A DNA stretch of 64,000 nt from DASSQJ01 sp963730165 (GTDB lineage: Bacteria; Actinomycetota; Actinomycetes; Actinomycetales; Dermatophilaceae), in NCBI GenBank assembly GCA_963730165.1, contig CAVSQS010000001.1:558001-622000 (forward strand), read 5' to 3'. The notes under the pieces were generated by a model. The model had not been told where the DNA came from. It was given only the letters and a program-made list of their open reading frames with translations, and did not search any database. Made by a program: the position numbers and the translations under genes. Below are positions 1-8,162 of the stretch, one piece after another; positions within the stretch are counted from its first letter, which is position 1; every line of letters begins with the position of its first letter.

Positions 1-82
1 AGGACAGCAAACCCACAGACTGTCTACTGCGTCACGAAGGCTCACCTTCCCTCGGTCCGCCTCCGATGCTTTCGCACCGGGC

Positions 83-538
83 TCATCGAGGCAAGCGCAC
101 CAGCCGCGTGCCGGCCGCGACGTCGTGCAGGCCACGCCCGTCGCGCCCGACGACGAGCGCCGGCAGGAACAGGCAGGCGAGCAGGGTGCGGACGACCACC
201 TGGAGCGGGAACGGGCCGGGCCGCACCTGCCAGACCTGCAACCCCAGCAGCCGGTGCCCGAGCGTGGACCCGGTGAGCGCGACGAGCAGGACGTTGAGCA
301 GAGCGAACACGCCCAGCACCGCCCACGAGCTCTCGGGGAGGCCGAGCACCATCCGGGGCAGCGGTCCCTCGCCGAGGTAGAGGTCGTAGGGCAGCACGTT
401 GTACGTAACGAGGGCGCTGAGCACCCAGTCGACCACGAAGGCGGCGAGGCGGCGGCCGAAGGGGGCGCTCACGACCTCCACCGCGCCGCCCGCGTCCGGG
501 GCGGGGCTCGGGGTCTCGTCGGTCGCACGGGCCACCAC
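83..538 (-). CDS. RDD family integral membrane protein
   Basis: The protein is about 151 residues if it starts at the GTG at 538. It carries the RDD family pattern: an arginine-aspartate motif at the start of the first membrane helix (near FGRRLAAFVVDWVLS), a second helix with a small-residue/GHRLLGLQV segment, and a C-terminal helix followed by a basic end. RDD proteins are small inner-membrane proteins of mostly unknown function, some linked to ion transport. The frame stays open upstream to 703, but that extension lacks membrane character and runs into the glnA regulatory region, so I chose the GTG; no strong ribosome site decides between 538, 535 and 592. It is divergent from glnA and may share its control region. 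Confidence 0.8.
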   Translation of the reverse strand: MVARATDETPSPAPDAGGAVEVVSAPFGRRLAAFVVDWVLSALVTYNVLPYDLYLGEGPLPRMVLGLPESSWAVLGVFALLNVLLVALTGSTLGHRLLGLQVWQVRPGPFPLQVVVRTLLACLFLPALVVGRDGRGLHDVAAGTRLVRLPR

Positions 539-610
539 GCCACTGTAGAGGCGTCTCAGCCGCGTCCACGCATCGGTCGGCCCATCCCACACCTTGATAC
601 GTTGACGTGC

Positions 611-648
611 GTTACACCGGCGAAACGTCCGGGTCACGGTCGGGAAAC
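611..648 (+). promoter_or_regulatory. GlnR double box upstream of glnA
   Basis: The bases read GTTAC at 611-615, GAAAC at 622-626, GTCAC at 633-637 and GAAAC at 644-648, each separated by exactly six bases. This is the full actinobacterial GlnR consensus gTnAC-n6-GaAAc repeated twice. It lies about 75 bases before the glnA start. GlnR is an OmpR-type regulator of nitrogen assimilation, so nitrogen-responsive control of glnA is expected. Confidence 0.9.
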
Positions 649-722
649 GGCCCCGCCCTAGCGTCGTCGGCAACGCCCCGGGGCCCCTCCACGGCCCCTG
701 CACCGAACCAGGAGGTTCAGCA

Positions 723-2147
723 TTGTTCAGCTCCGCTGACGAGGTCCTCGCCTACATCGAGTCCGAGGACGTCAAGTTCGTCGACATCCGGTTCTGCGAC
801 CTGCCGGGCATCATGCAGCACTTCAACGTGCCCGCGTCCACGGTCGACAAGGACTTCTTCGTCAACGGCCAGATGTTCGACGGGTCCTCGATCCGCGGCT
901 TCCAGGCCATCCACGAGTCCGACATGAAGCTCATCCCGGACCCCACGACGGCGTACGTCGACCCGTTCCGGGTCGAGAAGACGCTCGTCATGAACTTCAG
1001 CATCGTCGACCCGTTCACCGGCGAGGCCTACGCCCGCGACCCCCGCAACATCGCCGCGAAGGCGGAGGCGTACCTGAAGTCGACCGGCATCGCCGACACC
1101 GCCTACATGGGCGCCGAGGCGGAGTTCTACATCTTCGACGACGTCCGTTTCGAGACCAAGCAGAGCGCCGGCTACTACTTCATCGACTCGGTCGAGGCGG
1201 CGTGGAACACCGGCCGCGCCGAGGAGGGCGGCAACCGCGGCTACAAGACCCGGTACAAGGGCGGCTACTTCCCCGTTCCCCCGGTCGACCACTTCGCCGA
1301 CACGCGCGACAAGATCTGCCTCAACCTCGCTGACGTCGGCCTCTCGGTCGAGCGCAGCCACCACGAGGTCGGCACCGCGGGCCAGCAGGAGATCAACTTC
1401 CGCTTCAACACCCTGCTCGCCGCGGGCGACGACATCATGAAGTTCAAGTACGTCGTCAAGAACACCGTCTGGGAGCTCGGCAAGACCGCGACCTTCATGC
1501 CGAAGCCGATCTTCGGCGACAACGGCTCCGGGATGCACACCCACCAGTCCCTGTGGAAGGACGGCGAGCCGCTCTTCTACGACGAGCGCGGCTACGGCGG
1601 CCTGTCGGACCTGGCCCGCTGGTACATCGGCGGCCTGCTCAAGCACGCCCCGGCCATCCTCGCCTTCACCAACCCGACGGTGAACAGCTACCACCGTCTG
1701 GTTCCCGGCTACGAGGCACCCGTCAACCTCGTCTACTCGGCCCGCAACCGCTCCGCGTGCGTCCGAATCCCGATCACCGGTGACAGCCCCAAGGCCAAGC
1801 GCATCGAGTTCCGCGTGCCCGACCCCTCGAGCAACCCGTACCTCGCGTTCGCGGCGATGCTCATGGCCGGTCTCGACGGCATCAAGAACCGGATCGAGCC
1901 GCCGGAGCCGGTGGACAAGGACCTCTACGAGCTGCCGCCGGAGGAGCACGAGTCGATCGAGCAGGTCCCCGGCTCGCTGCCCGAGGTGCTCGACGCCCTC
2001 GCGGCCGACCACGAGTTCCTCCTCGAGGGCGACGTCTTCACCGAGGACCTCATCGCGGCGTGGATCGACTACAAGAAGGCCAACGAGGTCGACCCGATCC
2101 GCTTCCGCCCGCACCCGCACGAGTTCGAGATGTACTTCGACATCTGA
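723..2147 (+). CDS. glnA: Type I glutamine synthetase
   Basis: This 474-residue cytoplasmic enzyme joins glutamate and ammonia to glutamine with ATP and is the central ammonium-assimilating enzyme. The N-terminal beta-grasp domain carries the VDIRFCDLPG segment, the catalytic domain has the NGSGMHTHQS motif, and the conserved adenylylation tyrosine is Tyr402 in KDLYELPPEE, so GlnE-type covalent control is likely. The start is a TTG at 723, preceded by a perfect AGGAGG at 710-715 with a 7-base gap; no ATG or GTG fits the family N-terminus better. A GlnR double box lies upstream and a strong hairpin follows the stop. It appears monocistronic. Confidence 0.98.
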   Translation: MFSSADEVLAYIESEDVKFVDIRFCDLPGIMQHFNVPASTVDKDFFVNGQMFDGSSIRGFQAIHESDMKLIPDPTTAYVDPFRVEKTLVMNFSIVDPFTGEAYARDPRNIAAKAEAYLKSTGIADTAYMGAEAEFYIFDDVRFETKQSAGYYFIDSVEAAWNTGRAEEGGNRGYKTRYKGGYFPVPPVDHFADTRDKICLNLADVGLSVERSHHEVGTAGQQEINFRFNTLLAAGDDIMKFKYVVKNTVWELGKTATFMPKPIFGDNGSGMHTHQSLWKDGEPLFYDERGYGGLSDLARWYIGGLLKHAPAILAFTNPTVNSYHRLVPGYEAPVNLVYSARNRSACVRIPITGDSPKAKRIEFRVPDPSSNPYLAFAAMLMAGLDGIKNRIEPPEPVDKDLYELPPEEHESIEQVPGSLPEVLDALAADHEFLLEGDVFTEDLIAAWIDYKKANEVDPIRFRPHPHEFEMYFDI

Positions 2148-2193
2148 GCAAACCTGCAGTTCAGCGACCTAGGAGGTCTTCCTGGTCCGCAAA

Positions 2194-2244
2194 GAGTCCG
2201 CACGGGCAGCCGGGGCACGTCCCACGGCCCGCCCGTGCGGACTC
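2194..2244 (+). terminator. Hairpin terminator after glnA
   Basis: A perfect 14-base inverted repeat (arms 2194-2207 and 2231-2244, left arm GAGTCCGCACGGGC) with a 23-base loop starts 47 bases after the glnA stop. There is no clear T tract, which is common in high-GC actinobacteria. Confidence 0.7.
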
Positions 2245-2561
2245 CGCTTCGTCCGGCCACCTCGAGGCCGGAGCGCACCTGGTGACAGCGACCAGCCACG
2301 TCACCGCTGACCACGAGCGCATCTGCTCGACCTAGTGCGAGCCGCCAGAGCTCCCCGGCCCGCGGCCCAGAAGGTCCGAGACCTCGCGAATCTCGTGTCC
2401 TCATGGCGTCAAGACCTCCATCCACTCCTTGTGGCGGGCAGATCGAGAAGCGCCCCCTTCGCGGCGAAAGGACTCAGGTCCTCACGCTCCCCGGCTTTCA
2501 GGAGATGCCGACATCGAATGTGCGGGAAGGCCGGCGGCGGTTCAGCTCGTCAACTGCTCGG
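2245..2561. other. Intergenic gap, nothing recognised
   Basis: This stretch lies between the glnA terminator and the end of the convergent M20 peptidase gene. Short open frames on the plus strand have no ribosome site, no recognisable product and mixed third-position usage. I see no gene, RNA or repeat. Confidence 0.5.
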
Positions 2562-3902
2562 TCAGGCAAGGAAGTCCACCGCGATGCGCTCATAGGCCTG
2601 AGCGGTCAGCGCGAGGGACTCGACGTCGCACCGTTCGTTGGCGCCGTGGAACCGGGACCAGTACTCGGTCGGGTCGATGCGTTCGCTGAGGAGGCCGTAG
2701 CCGTACGTGGTGACGCCGGCCGGACGAGTCCACCGGGCGTCGGTCTGTGCGGCGAGCAGGCCAGGCACGAGGGTCGCTCCTTCGTAGGCTGCACGGGTGA
2801 CGCGCTCGAGCGTGTCCCACAGGGGGGAGCCGCCGGCCGACTCGGTCGGCGGCATGACGCCGACCATGATGTCCTCCTCCGGGACAAGATCGCTCAGCAG
2901 GTCGGTCAGCTCACTCTGGAGTTCAGCGATGTCGTCACCGAGGGTGGGACGGATGTTGACGCCCACGAACACCTCTGACGGGAAGGCGTTGATGGTCTCC
3001 CCACTGTTGATGATGGTCGGCACCGTCGTGCACCGCGTGCAGGCGTGGACGTGGGCGGCGACGTGCGGGTCCAGCGACGGCAGGACCTCATCGAGTCGGT
3101 CGGCGTCGACCAGACCGGCAGCCACGTCTGGAGTGAACTCCTGCGTCGCAACCCAGGTGCGCCAGTTCTCGGAGATCCGGACCGGGTGGTCCCAGGCCTC
3201 GATGCGGCGCACGACCTCTGCGGCCCGCACGACCGCGTTCAGGTGCCCGTACGGCAGCGACGCGTGCCCCGCCGCTCCTGCCACACGGATCTTCGCGGCG
3301 CCGGCACCCTTGTCGGCGACGGTCGCCTCGACCAGGGGCACTCCCTGACTGGTCCTGCTGACCGCGCCGCCCACCTCGGTGATCGCGTAGTCGGTCACCA
3401 CCGACTCCGGCGAGGCATCGATCAGCTGTTTCGCCCCCTGGAACCCGCCCGACTCCTCATCCGGGACCGCCCAGAACACCAGATCCCCCTGGGGTCGAAA
3501 CCCGCTGTCGGCCAAGTGCCTCATGGTCAGCGCCATCGCCGCGGTCTGGTTGAGCATGTCGACGGCCCCGCGGCCCCAGACCTCGCCATCGACGATCTCG
3601 CCGCCGAACGGGTCACGTTCCCAGCCGACGCCGTCGGCATCCACAACATCGGTGTGGCCCATCAGGCACAGCGACGGCGCCGAGCGGTCGCGGCCCGCGA
3701 TCCGGGCGACGAGCTGACCGCGACCCGGCGCGAGCTCGTGCCAAGCGGTCTCGACCCCCGGACCCTCCACGATGGTGCGCAGGACCTCCGCGTTGGCCGA
3801 CTCGTTCCCCGTCGAGGGGAAGCCCGAACTGACACAGCGGTTACGGACCAAGGTCTGAAGTACTTCCGCGACCTCGTAGCCGCCGGGGGCAGCAGGTGTC
3901 AT
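2562..3902 (-). CDS. M20/M25/M40 family metallopeptidase
   Basis: The 446-residue protein is a cytoplasmic zinc-dependent hydrolase of the ArgE/DapE/CPG2 type, acting on peptides or N-acyl amino acids. The family signatures are in order: HTD at residues 83-85, the bridging aspartate in GRGAVDM (Asp115), the catalytic and metal glutamates in PDEES (Glu149, Glu150), and a C-terminal His419 in FHGANE. A dimerisation (lid) domain lies between. The ATG at 3902 has GGAGG four bases upstream. The length fits long M20 dipeptidase-like members. It stands alone, so the substrate cannot be inferred from neighbours. Confidence 0.9.
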   Translation of the reverse strand: MTPAAPGGYEVAEVLQTLVRNRCVSSGFPSTGNESANAEVLRTIVEGPGVETAWHELAPGRGQLVARIAGRDRSAPSLCLMGHTDVVDADGVGWERDPFGGEIVDGEVWGRGAVDMLNQTAAMALTMRHLADSGFRPQGDLVFWAVPDEESGGFQGAKQLIDASPESVVTDYAITEVGGAVSRTSQGVPLVEATVADKGAGAAKIRVAGAAGHASLPYGHLNAVVRAAEVVRRIEAWDHPVRISENWRTWVATQEFTPDVAAGLVDADRLDEVLPSLDPHVAAHVHACTRCTTVPTIINSGETINAFPSEVFVGVNIRPTLGDDIAELQSELTDLLSDLVPEEDIMVGVMPPTESAGGSPLWDTLERVTRAAYEGATLVPGLLAAQTDARWTRPAGVTTYGYGLLSERIDPTEYWSRFHGANERCDVESLALTAQAYERIAVDFLA

Positions 3903-4230
3903 CGTCGCCTCCGTTCGCGGATGGTCACAGACAACCCATCATCGAAGCACCGCGTCGGTCAAGATCACAGGAGTTCGCCCCGGAGGCCAACGAGCGCTAT
4001 GCGCGCCAGCTGCCGGAGCATCGGAGCACCAGGGCGAAGGCACCATGTCGACGCGCCTCGACCGAAACCGCGCTCCCCCAGAGGGCCTGAGAAGTCCGCG
4101 CGCTTCGCGGCGAAGTGACGCGCCTCCGGTCTACGTGCGCCGCTGAACGCTTCCTCTCCGGTCCCTGACTGCGGCGCGCTCCGATTCTCAAACCCTCGGG
4201 ACCACACCGCTATTCGGAGGTGCATGGTTC
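3903..4230. other. Intergenic gap upstream of the M20 gene
   Basis: This stretch presumably carries the promoter of the M20 gene, but I could not pick one with confidence. The short open frames here do not look coding, and no repeat or stem-loop stands out. Confidence 0.45.
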
Positions 4231-4443
4231 TCAGCCGCCAAAGCCCCCTTGGCTCCCCCCGCCACCGCGGTTGTGAAATATGGAGGACTGCTCGGCGCTC
4301 CAGGGCGCCTCGGGCTGCTGGGACGCGGTGCGCTCGGGCGCACGATCGGTGCGCCGCACCGCGGAGCGGACCCAGTAAGCGAGTCCGACGACGATGAGCA
4401 GTGCGATGAGGCCGAGGACGACGATTCCGAACGGCGTGGGCAC
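4231..4443 (-). CDS. Small single-pass membrane protein
   Basis: This is a predicted 70-residue protein from a GTG at 4443, preceded by a purine-rich ribosome site (GGAGAGGGGGG). The first 25 residues form one hydrophobic helix (FGIVVLGLIALLIVVGLAYWV), then come a basic stretch, a Gln/Pro/Ala linker and a glycine-rich end (RGGGGSQGGFGG). I do not recognise a family. The membrane segment and the strong G/C third-position bias support a real gene; the frame runs further upstream, but without a ribosome site. The function is unknown. Confidence 0.6.
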   Translation of the reverse strand: MPTPFGIVVLGLIALLIVVGLAYWVRSAVRRTDRAPERTASQQPEAPWSAEQSSIFHNRGGGGSQGGFGG

Positions 4444-4692
4444 GATGCCCCCCTCTCCGGCACCGACGCCGGTGCGCAACCTCAGCCTGCCTTGACAGCG
4501 CACGGTTGTCGAGGACTCAGGCGATCACCGCGGGATTTGAGGATGCCAAGGTGATCCAGGGCGGCGTCGACCCTCAGGCTCAGCGTCATGACGTCGGGGC
4601 CAAGCCTTGTCCGCACGGCCCCGACGGGGCCGTCTGGTCAGGAAGCGCGGGCCCGCACGGATGGCATCCGCGAACGGTGTTCCGCCCTGAAT

Positions 4693-4740
4693 TATTGATG
4701 TGTGCCACAGTTGACGCCAATGACATATTGATGTTAACTG
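4693..4740 (+). promoter_or_regulatory. AT-rich promoter/operator region of the TetR gene
   Basis: This unusually AT-rich patch holds a direct repeat TATTGATGT at 4693-4701 and 4726-4734 (33 bases apart, about three helix turns) and an imperfect inverted repeat CAGTTGAC (4708-4715)/GTTAACTG (4733-4740). A TTGACG -35-like hexamer lies at 4711-4716, with a weak -10 (TTAACT) at 4734-4739. A transcript from there would begin close to the ATG at 4749, so it could be leaderless. Operator assignment is inference. Confidence 0.5.
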
Positions 4741-4748
4741 CGGTTATC

Positions 4749-5333
4749 ATGACTTCCCGACGTGCATACACCATGACGACTCGGGCTCACGGCGTCGAAC
4801 GGACCCGGGCTCGAATCATTGACGCCTGTGTCGCCCTCTACGGTGAGCGCCCGGTCACCGACATCGGGCTCGACGATGTGGCCGGACGGGCCGGCGTCAG
4901 CGTCCAGACCGTCCTGCGGCACTTCGGGAGCAGGGCAGGCCTTGAAGAGGCGTCCTTCACCAGCGCGCGACAGGCCGTGACCGCCGAGCGGCGTACGCCG
5001 GTCGGCGACGTCCCGAAGGCCGTGCGCGTCATCGTCGACCACTACGAAGGCCGTGGGGACCAGGCGCTGCTCATGCTCGCTCAGGAGTCGCATCAGGAGC
5101 TCATGGCACGGATTACCGAGCAGGGCAAAGCACTGCACCGAGCCTGGGTAGAGGAGGTCTTCGCGCCGTATCTCGAGGCGGTCGACGAACCCGAGGAGCT
5201 TGCCGACCTGCTCGTCGTGGCGACGGACGTATACACCTGGAAGCTGCTTCGCCGCGACCGAGGCCTGAGCCGCGATCGCACGGAACGCCGGATACGGCAT
5301 CTCGTCGACCGCCTCCTTGCCCCACGCACCTGA
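4749..5333 (+). CDS. TetR/AcrR family transcriptional regulator
   Basis: The protein has about 194 residues from the ATG at 4749 (alternative ATG at 4773). Its N-terminal helix-turn-helix is typical of TetR (RARIIDACVALYGERPVTDIGLDDVAGRAGVSVQTVLRHFGSR pattern, roughly residues 18-60), and the C-terminal ligand domain is helical and not conserved. Neither start has a ribosome site, which suits a leaderless transcript. It lies 39 bases before a glycosyltransferase on the same strand, so it probably regulates that gene and itself. The ligand is unknown. Confidence 0.9.
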   Translation: MTSRRAYTMTTRAHGVERTRARIIDACVALYGERPVTDIGLDDVAGRAGVSVQTVLRHFGSRAGLEEASFTSARQAVTAERRTPVGDVPKAVRVIVDHYEGRGDQALLMLAQESHQELMARITEQGKALHRAWVEEVFAPYLEAVDEPEELADLLVVATDVYTWKLLRRDRGLSRDRTERRIRHLVDRLLAPRT

Positions 5334-5372
5334 CCTCCGGCCCAGATCTCTCGTCAACCCAAGGAGCACGTG

Positions 5373-6497
5373 ATGGCCGAGATTCTCTTCGTGACCTGGG
5401 ACGGCGGGGGCAACGTGCCGCCGGCCCTCAGAATCGCCGCGGAGCTCATGGCACGCGGCCACGCTGTTCGTTTCGTCGGCCACCCCGGTCAGCGTCAGGC
5501 GCTCGAGGCCTCCGGTGTTGATGTCGCGCCTTCGCGGTCGGCCCGCACCTTCTCGGCTCTCGACTCGAACTCGCCGCGCGCCCTGCTGGCGATGTTCAGC
5601 GACCGCGGGCTCGGTCGCGACGTACTCGACGCCCTCACCGACCGGGACGCGGACGTCATCGTCGTGGACTGCCTCCTGTTCGGCGTGATGGCTGAGCTGG
5701 CACAGGCCGGTCGTCGCTACACCGTGCTCGAGCACCTGTATGACGCCTATCTGACCGGCGGTTGGATGAGAGGGCCGATGGGTCTCGGTATGCGCCTCAA
5801 GCGGCTTCACCCGACCCGAGCGCTGGCGACCGCACAACTCCGAATCGTCACCTCGGTGCCCTCGCTCGATCCGGCGGGCGGTCGAACGGGACTGGCTCTT
5901 GTGGGGCCGGTGTGCCCCGTCGCGCCCGCCGTCGGGTCCCCCGCGGACACCGATCCGACGGTGCTGGTCAGCCTCAGCACCTATCGGTTCCCCCGCATGG
6001 CTCAGTGCCTGCAGTCGATCCTCGACGCATGCGCCGACCTCCCTGTTCACGTGGTGGCCACCACCGGGCCCGCGGTGGACCCGGATGACATCCACGCGCC
6101 GGCCAACGCCGAGCTGCACCGGTACGTGGCCCACGTCGAGCTGATGCCGCGGGCCTCGTTGATGATCGGGCACGGCGGCCACGGCACGACCATGCAGGCG
6201 CTCGCTCATGACCTGCCGCTCATTCTGATGCCGATGCACCCGATGCTCGACCAGCCCATGGTCGCCAAGTCCGTGGCGAGCGCCGGTGCCGGTCGCGTCG
6301 TCCGCAAGGGGGCCCCAGCCGACCAGCTTCGCCCCCTCATATCCTCACTGCTGGCCGACGGTTCCTATCGGGCCGCGGCAAGGCGGCTGGGCCAGGAGAT
6401 CCGGGCGTTGCCCGGGGCCAGAGGCGCCGCCGACCACATAGAAGCGCTGCTCGCCAGCGGAGCAGGCACGCCACCCCAGTCCTCGGCGCGATCCTGA
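5373..6497 (+). CDS. UDP-glycosyltransferase-like (MGT/GT1 family) protein
   Basis: This 374-residue GT-B fold glycosyltransferase belongs to the family that glycosylates macrolides, xenobiotics or lipids. The N-terminal acceptor domain begins LFVTWDGGGNVPPALRIA, and the C-terminal donor-binding domain has the diagnostic MIGHGGHGTTMQAL and the P-M-HPMLDQPMVA pattern that contacts the nucleotide sugar. The ATG at 5373 is favoured over the GTG at 5370 because AAGGAG (5361-5366) sits six bases before it. With the preceding TetR gene it looks like an inducible modification or detoxification pair. The acceptor cannot be inferred. Confidence 0.88.
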   Translation: MAEILFVTWDGGGNVPPALRIAAELMARGHAVRFVGHPGQRQALEASGVDVAPSRSARTFSALDSNSPRALLAMFSDRGLGRDVLDALTDRDADVIVVDCLLFGVMAELAQAGRRYTVLEHLYDAYLTGGWMRGPMGLGMRLKRLHPTRALATAQLRIVTSVPSLDPAGGRTGLALVGPVCPVAPAVGSPADTDPTVLVSLSTYRFPRMAQCLQSILDACADLPVHVVATTGPAVDPDDIHAPANAELHRYVAHVELMPRASLMIGHGGHGTTMQALAHDLPLILMPMHPMLDQPMVAKSVASAGAGRVVRKGAPADQLRPLISSLLADGSYRAAARRLGQEIRALPGARGAADHIEALLASGAGTPPQSSARS

Positions 6498-6601
6498 CCC
6501 TCGAGACCGGCCACCCCGGTCGCTACTGACCCCATGGGCCCGACTCGGATTCGGCCCAGCCGTGCGATCTGCGCCGACATGCGGCGGAGAGGCCTGTCTC
6601 A

Positions 6602-6840
6602 GGGGCAGGGCTCGCACTCAAGCCGAAAGGCTGCTTTCGGCAGCGCGCCCGCGGAGGCAACAGGGACACCGAAGAAGTGGGCACCGAGGATGCCGACCGT
6701 GAACCAGGCCCCGACGTCACCACCGGTTGCGCCGTGCTCAGCGGGATGGCACCGAGCAACGGCGCCCACAGGACGGCACGTCCCGCGGCGACAGGCCACC
6801 CGTGCCGCCGCCCTGCGAGTCGAGGTAGGACACCGTGCAC
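6602..6840 (-). pseudogene. Possible frameshifted remnant of a membrane protein gene
   Basis: Two hydrophobic stretches with clean G/C third positions abut in different minus-strand frames. One (about 6724-6840) reads ...RAVLWAPLLGAIPLSTA; the other (about 6602-6724) reads GAWFTVGILGAHFFGVPVA. Joined, they would give one membrane protein fragment with a single-base shift near 6724. A third frame around 6800-6880 also looks coding. I do not recognise the parent family. The surrounding 6498-7087 gap holds nothing else I can name. Confidence 0.3.
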
Positions 6841-7087
6841 CGCGAAGGCAACGCCTCGCCGGAGCCCGGAGACGTCGTGATCTCACGGGTGGGCCCGGGT
6901 GCTGGTCTTCCCGGTCGACGGGCCCGAGCGACCTGACCGCGGGGGCTGACGTTCCTCCACCAGGGCGGGAAGGGCCGCTGGGGGCCCCTGCGGATGTGCC
7001 TGGAGCCGACATCGGTCACAGGGAGTGCCGTCCAGTCCGGGGCTTTCGCCCCGTGACCACGCGAAGCATGGGGTGCAGGCTGGATTC

Positions 7088-7978
7088 ATGGATACCGAGG
7101 CTCTGCCCCTGCGTCCCTCTGCCGATGAGCTGCTGAACGCCCTCGGGCACGCGGTGATCGCGACGGACGCGCAGGGGACGGTACTGTCCTGGAACAGCGC
7201 CGCCGAGCAGCTGTACGGCTGGCCCGCCGCGGAGGTCGTGGGACGTCACATAACGGAGGTGACGGTGCCGGAGCTCTCCCGCCAGGCGGCTGCGGAGATC
7301 ATGACTGCTCTGCGCGAGGGCCGTCCGTGGTCAGGCGGATTCCCGGTTCGAAACCGCAGCGGCCAGGTGCTGCACGCGCTGGTTACCGACAGCGGCGTGT
7401 ACCGCGACGGACAGCTGATCGGCATCGTCGGCGCCTCCCTCAACCTCGGCGACGCGGTCCGGCACCTGATGGAACGCTCCAGCGACGCCGCAGTCGTGGT
7501 CGACGAGCACCATGTGGTCAGCTACGCCAGCCCAGCGGTCGCGAACCTCTTCGGCTGGCCGGTCGACGAGATCATGGGCACGCCCCTTGTGGACCGCATC
7601 CACCCCGAGGACCACCAAGCCTTCGAGGACCTGCTGGCTGCCGACCCGCTCGGCACGGAGCGAGCCGGTGAGCTCCGGGTCTGCACCGACGGCGCGTGGT
7701 CCTGGGTGGAGGTGGCGGTGACCGACCTCTACGCCCAGCCGGGGCTGCAGGGCCAGGTGTGCAACATCCGGCGCAGCGAGCGCCTCGCCCGCCTCGAGGA
7801 GCGCGAGCGCATTCTCGAGGCGGTCCACTCCGAGGTGCTCCAGGACCTCTACGCGGCCGCGCTGGAGCTCGACCGCGCGCTGGCGCATGCGGCACCCTCG
7901 AGCGCGGCCCGGATCCATGCTGCTCGCGACGCCATCGGGCTGGCCATGGGAGTTCTCCGCGAGGTCGTCAAGCCGTAG
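7088..7978 (+). CDS. Double-PAS sensor protein with kinase-like DHp stub
   Basis: The protein has 296 residues from the ATG at 7088. Two PAS domains lie at about residues 12-125 (LSWNSAAEQLYGW...) and 130-240 (YASPAVANLFGW...), the second ending in a PAC-like segment. The C-terminal 55 residues (ERERILEAVHSEVLQDLYAAALELDRAL...) resemble the HisKA_3 dimerisation and phosphoacceptor helix, normally ERxRIxxxLHDxxxQxL, with the histidine kept and the aspartate replaced by serine. The ATPase domain is absent and the gene stops there. It may be a signalling adaptor or a kinase remnant. The start has only a weak ribosome site. Confidence 0.8.
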   Translation: MDTEALPLRPSADELLNALGHAVIATDAQGTVLSWNSAAEQLYGWPAAEVVGRHITEVTVPELSRQAAAEIMTALREGRPWSGGFPVRNRSGQVLHALVTDSGVYRDGQLIGIVGASLNLGDAVRHLMERSSDAAVVVDEHHVVSYASPAVANLFGWPVDEIMGTPLVDRIHPEDHQAFEDLLAADPLGTERAGELRVCTDGAWSWVEVAVTDLYAQPGLQGQVCNIRRSERLARLEERERILEAVHSEVLQDLYAAALELDRALAHAAPSSAARIHAARDAIGLAMGVLREVVKP

Positions 7979-8162
7979 TCCGCGGCGCTGGAGCTGTCGT
8001 CACCTGGGTGAACGGCGCAACCTCCTTCGTGAGGCCACCCGCACCGCGCACGACCACCCCGGAGCAACCCCCTCACGTGCCGCGGACAGGTGGCCTGTGT
8101 CGGCGGCCACTGCGCATCGCCGCCGCCGGGACTACCGTCGGGACTGGCCGACGGAGGCCATG

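Noticed and set aside
717..2120. A 467-residue minus-strand frame opposite glnA
   Set aside because: It is an antisense shadow of glnA without a ribosome site or known domain.
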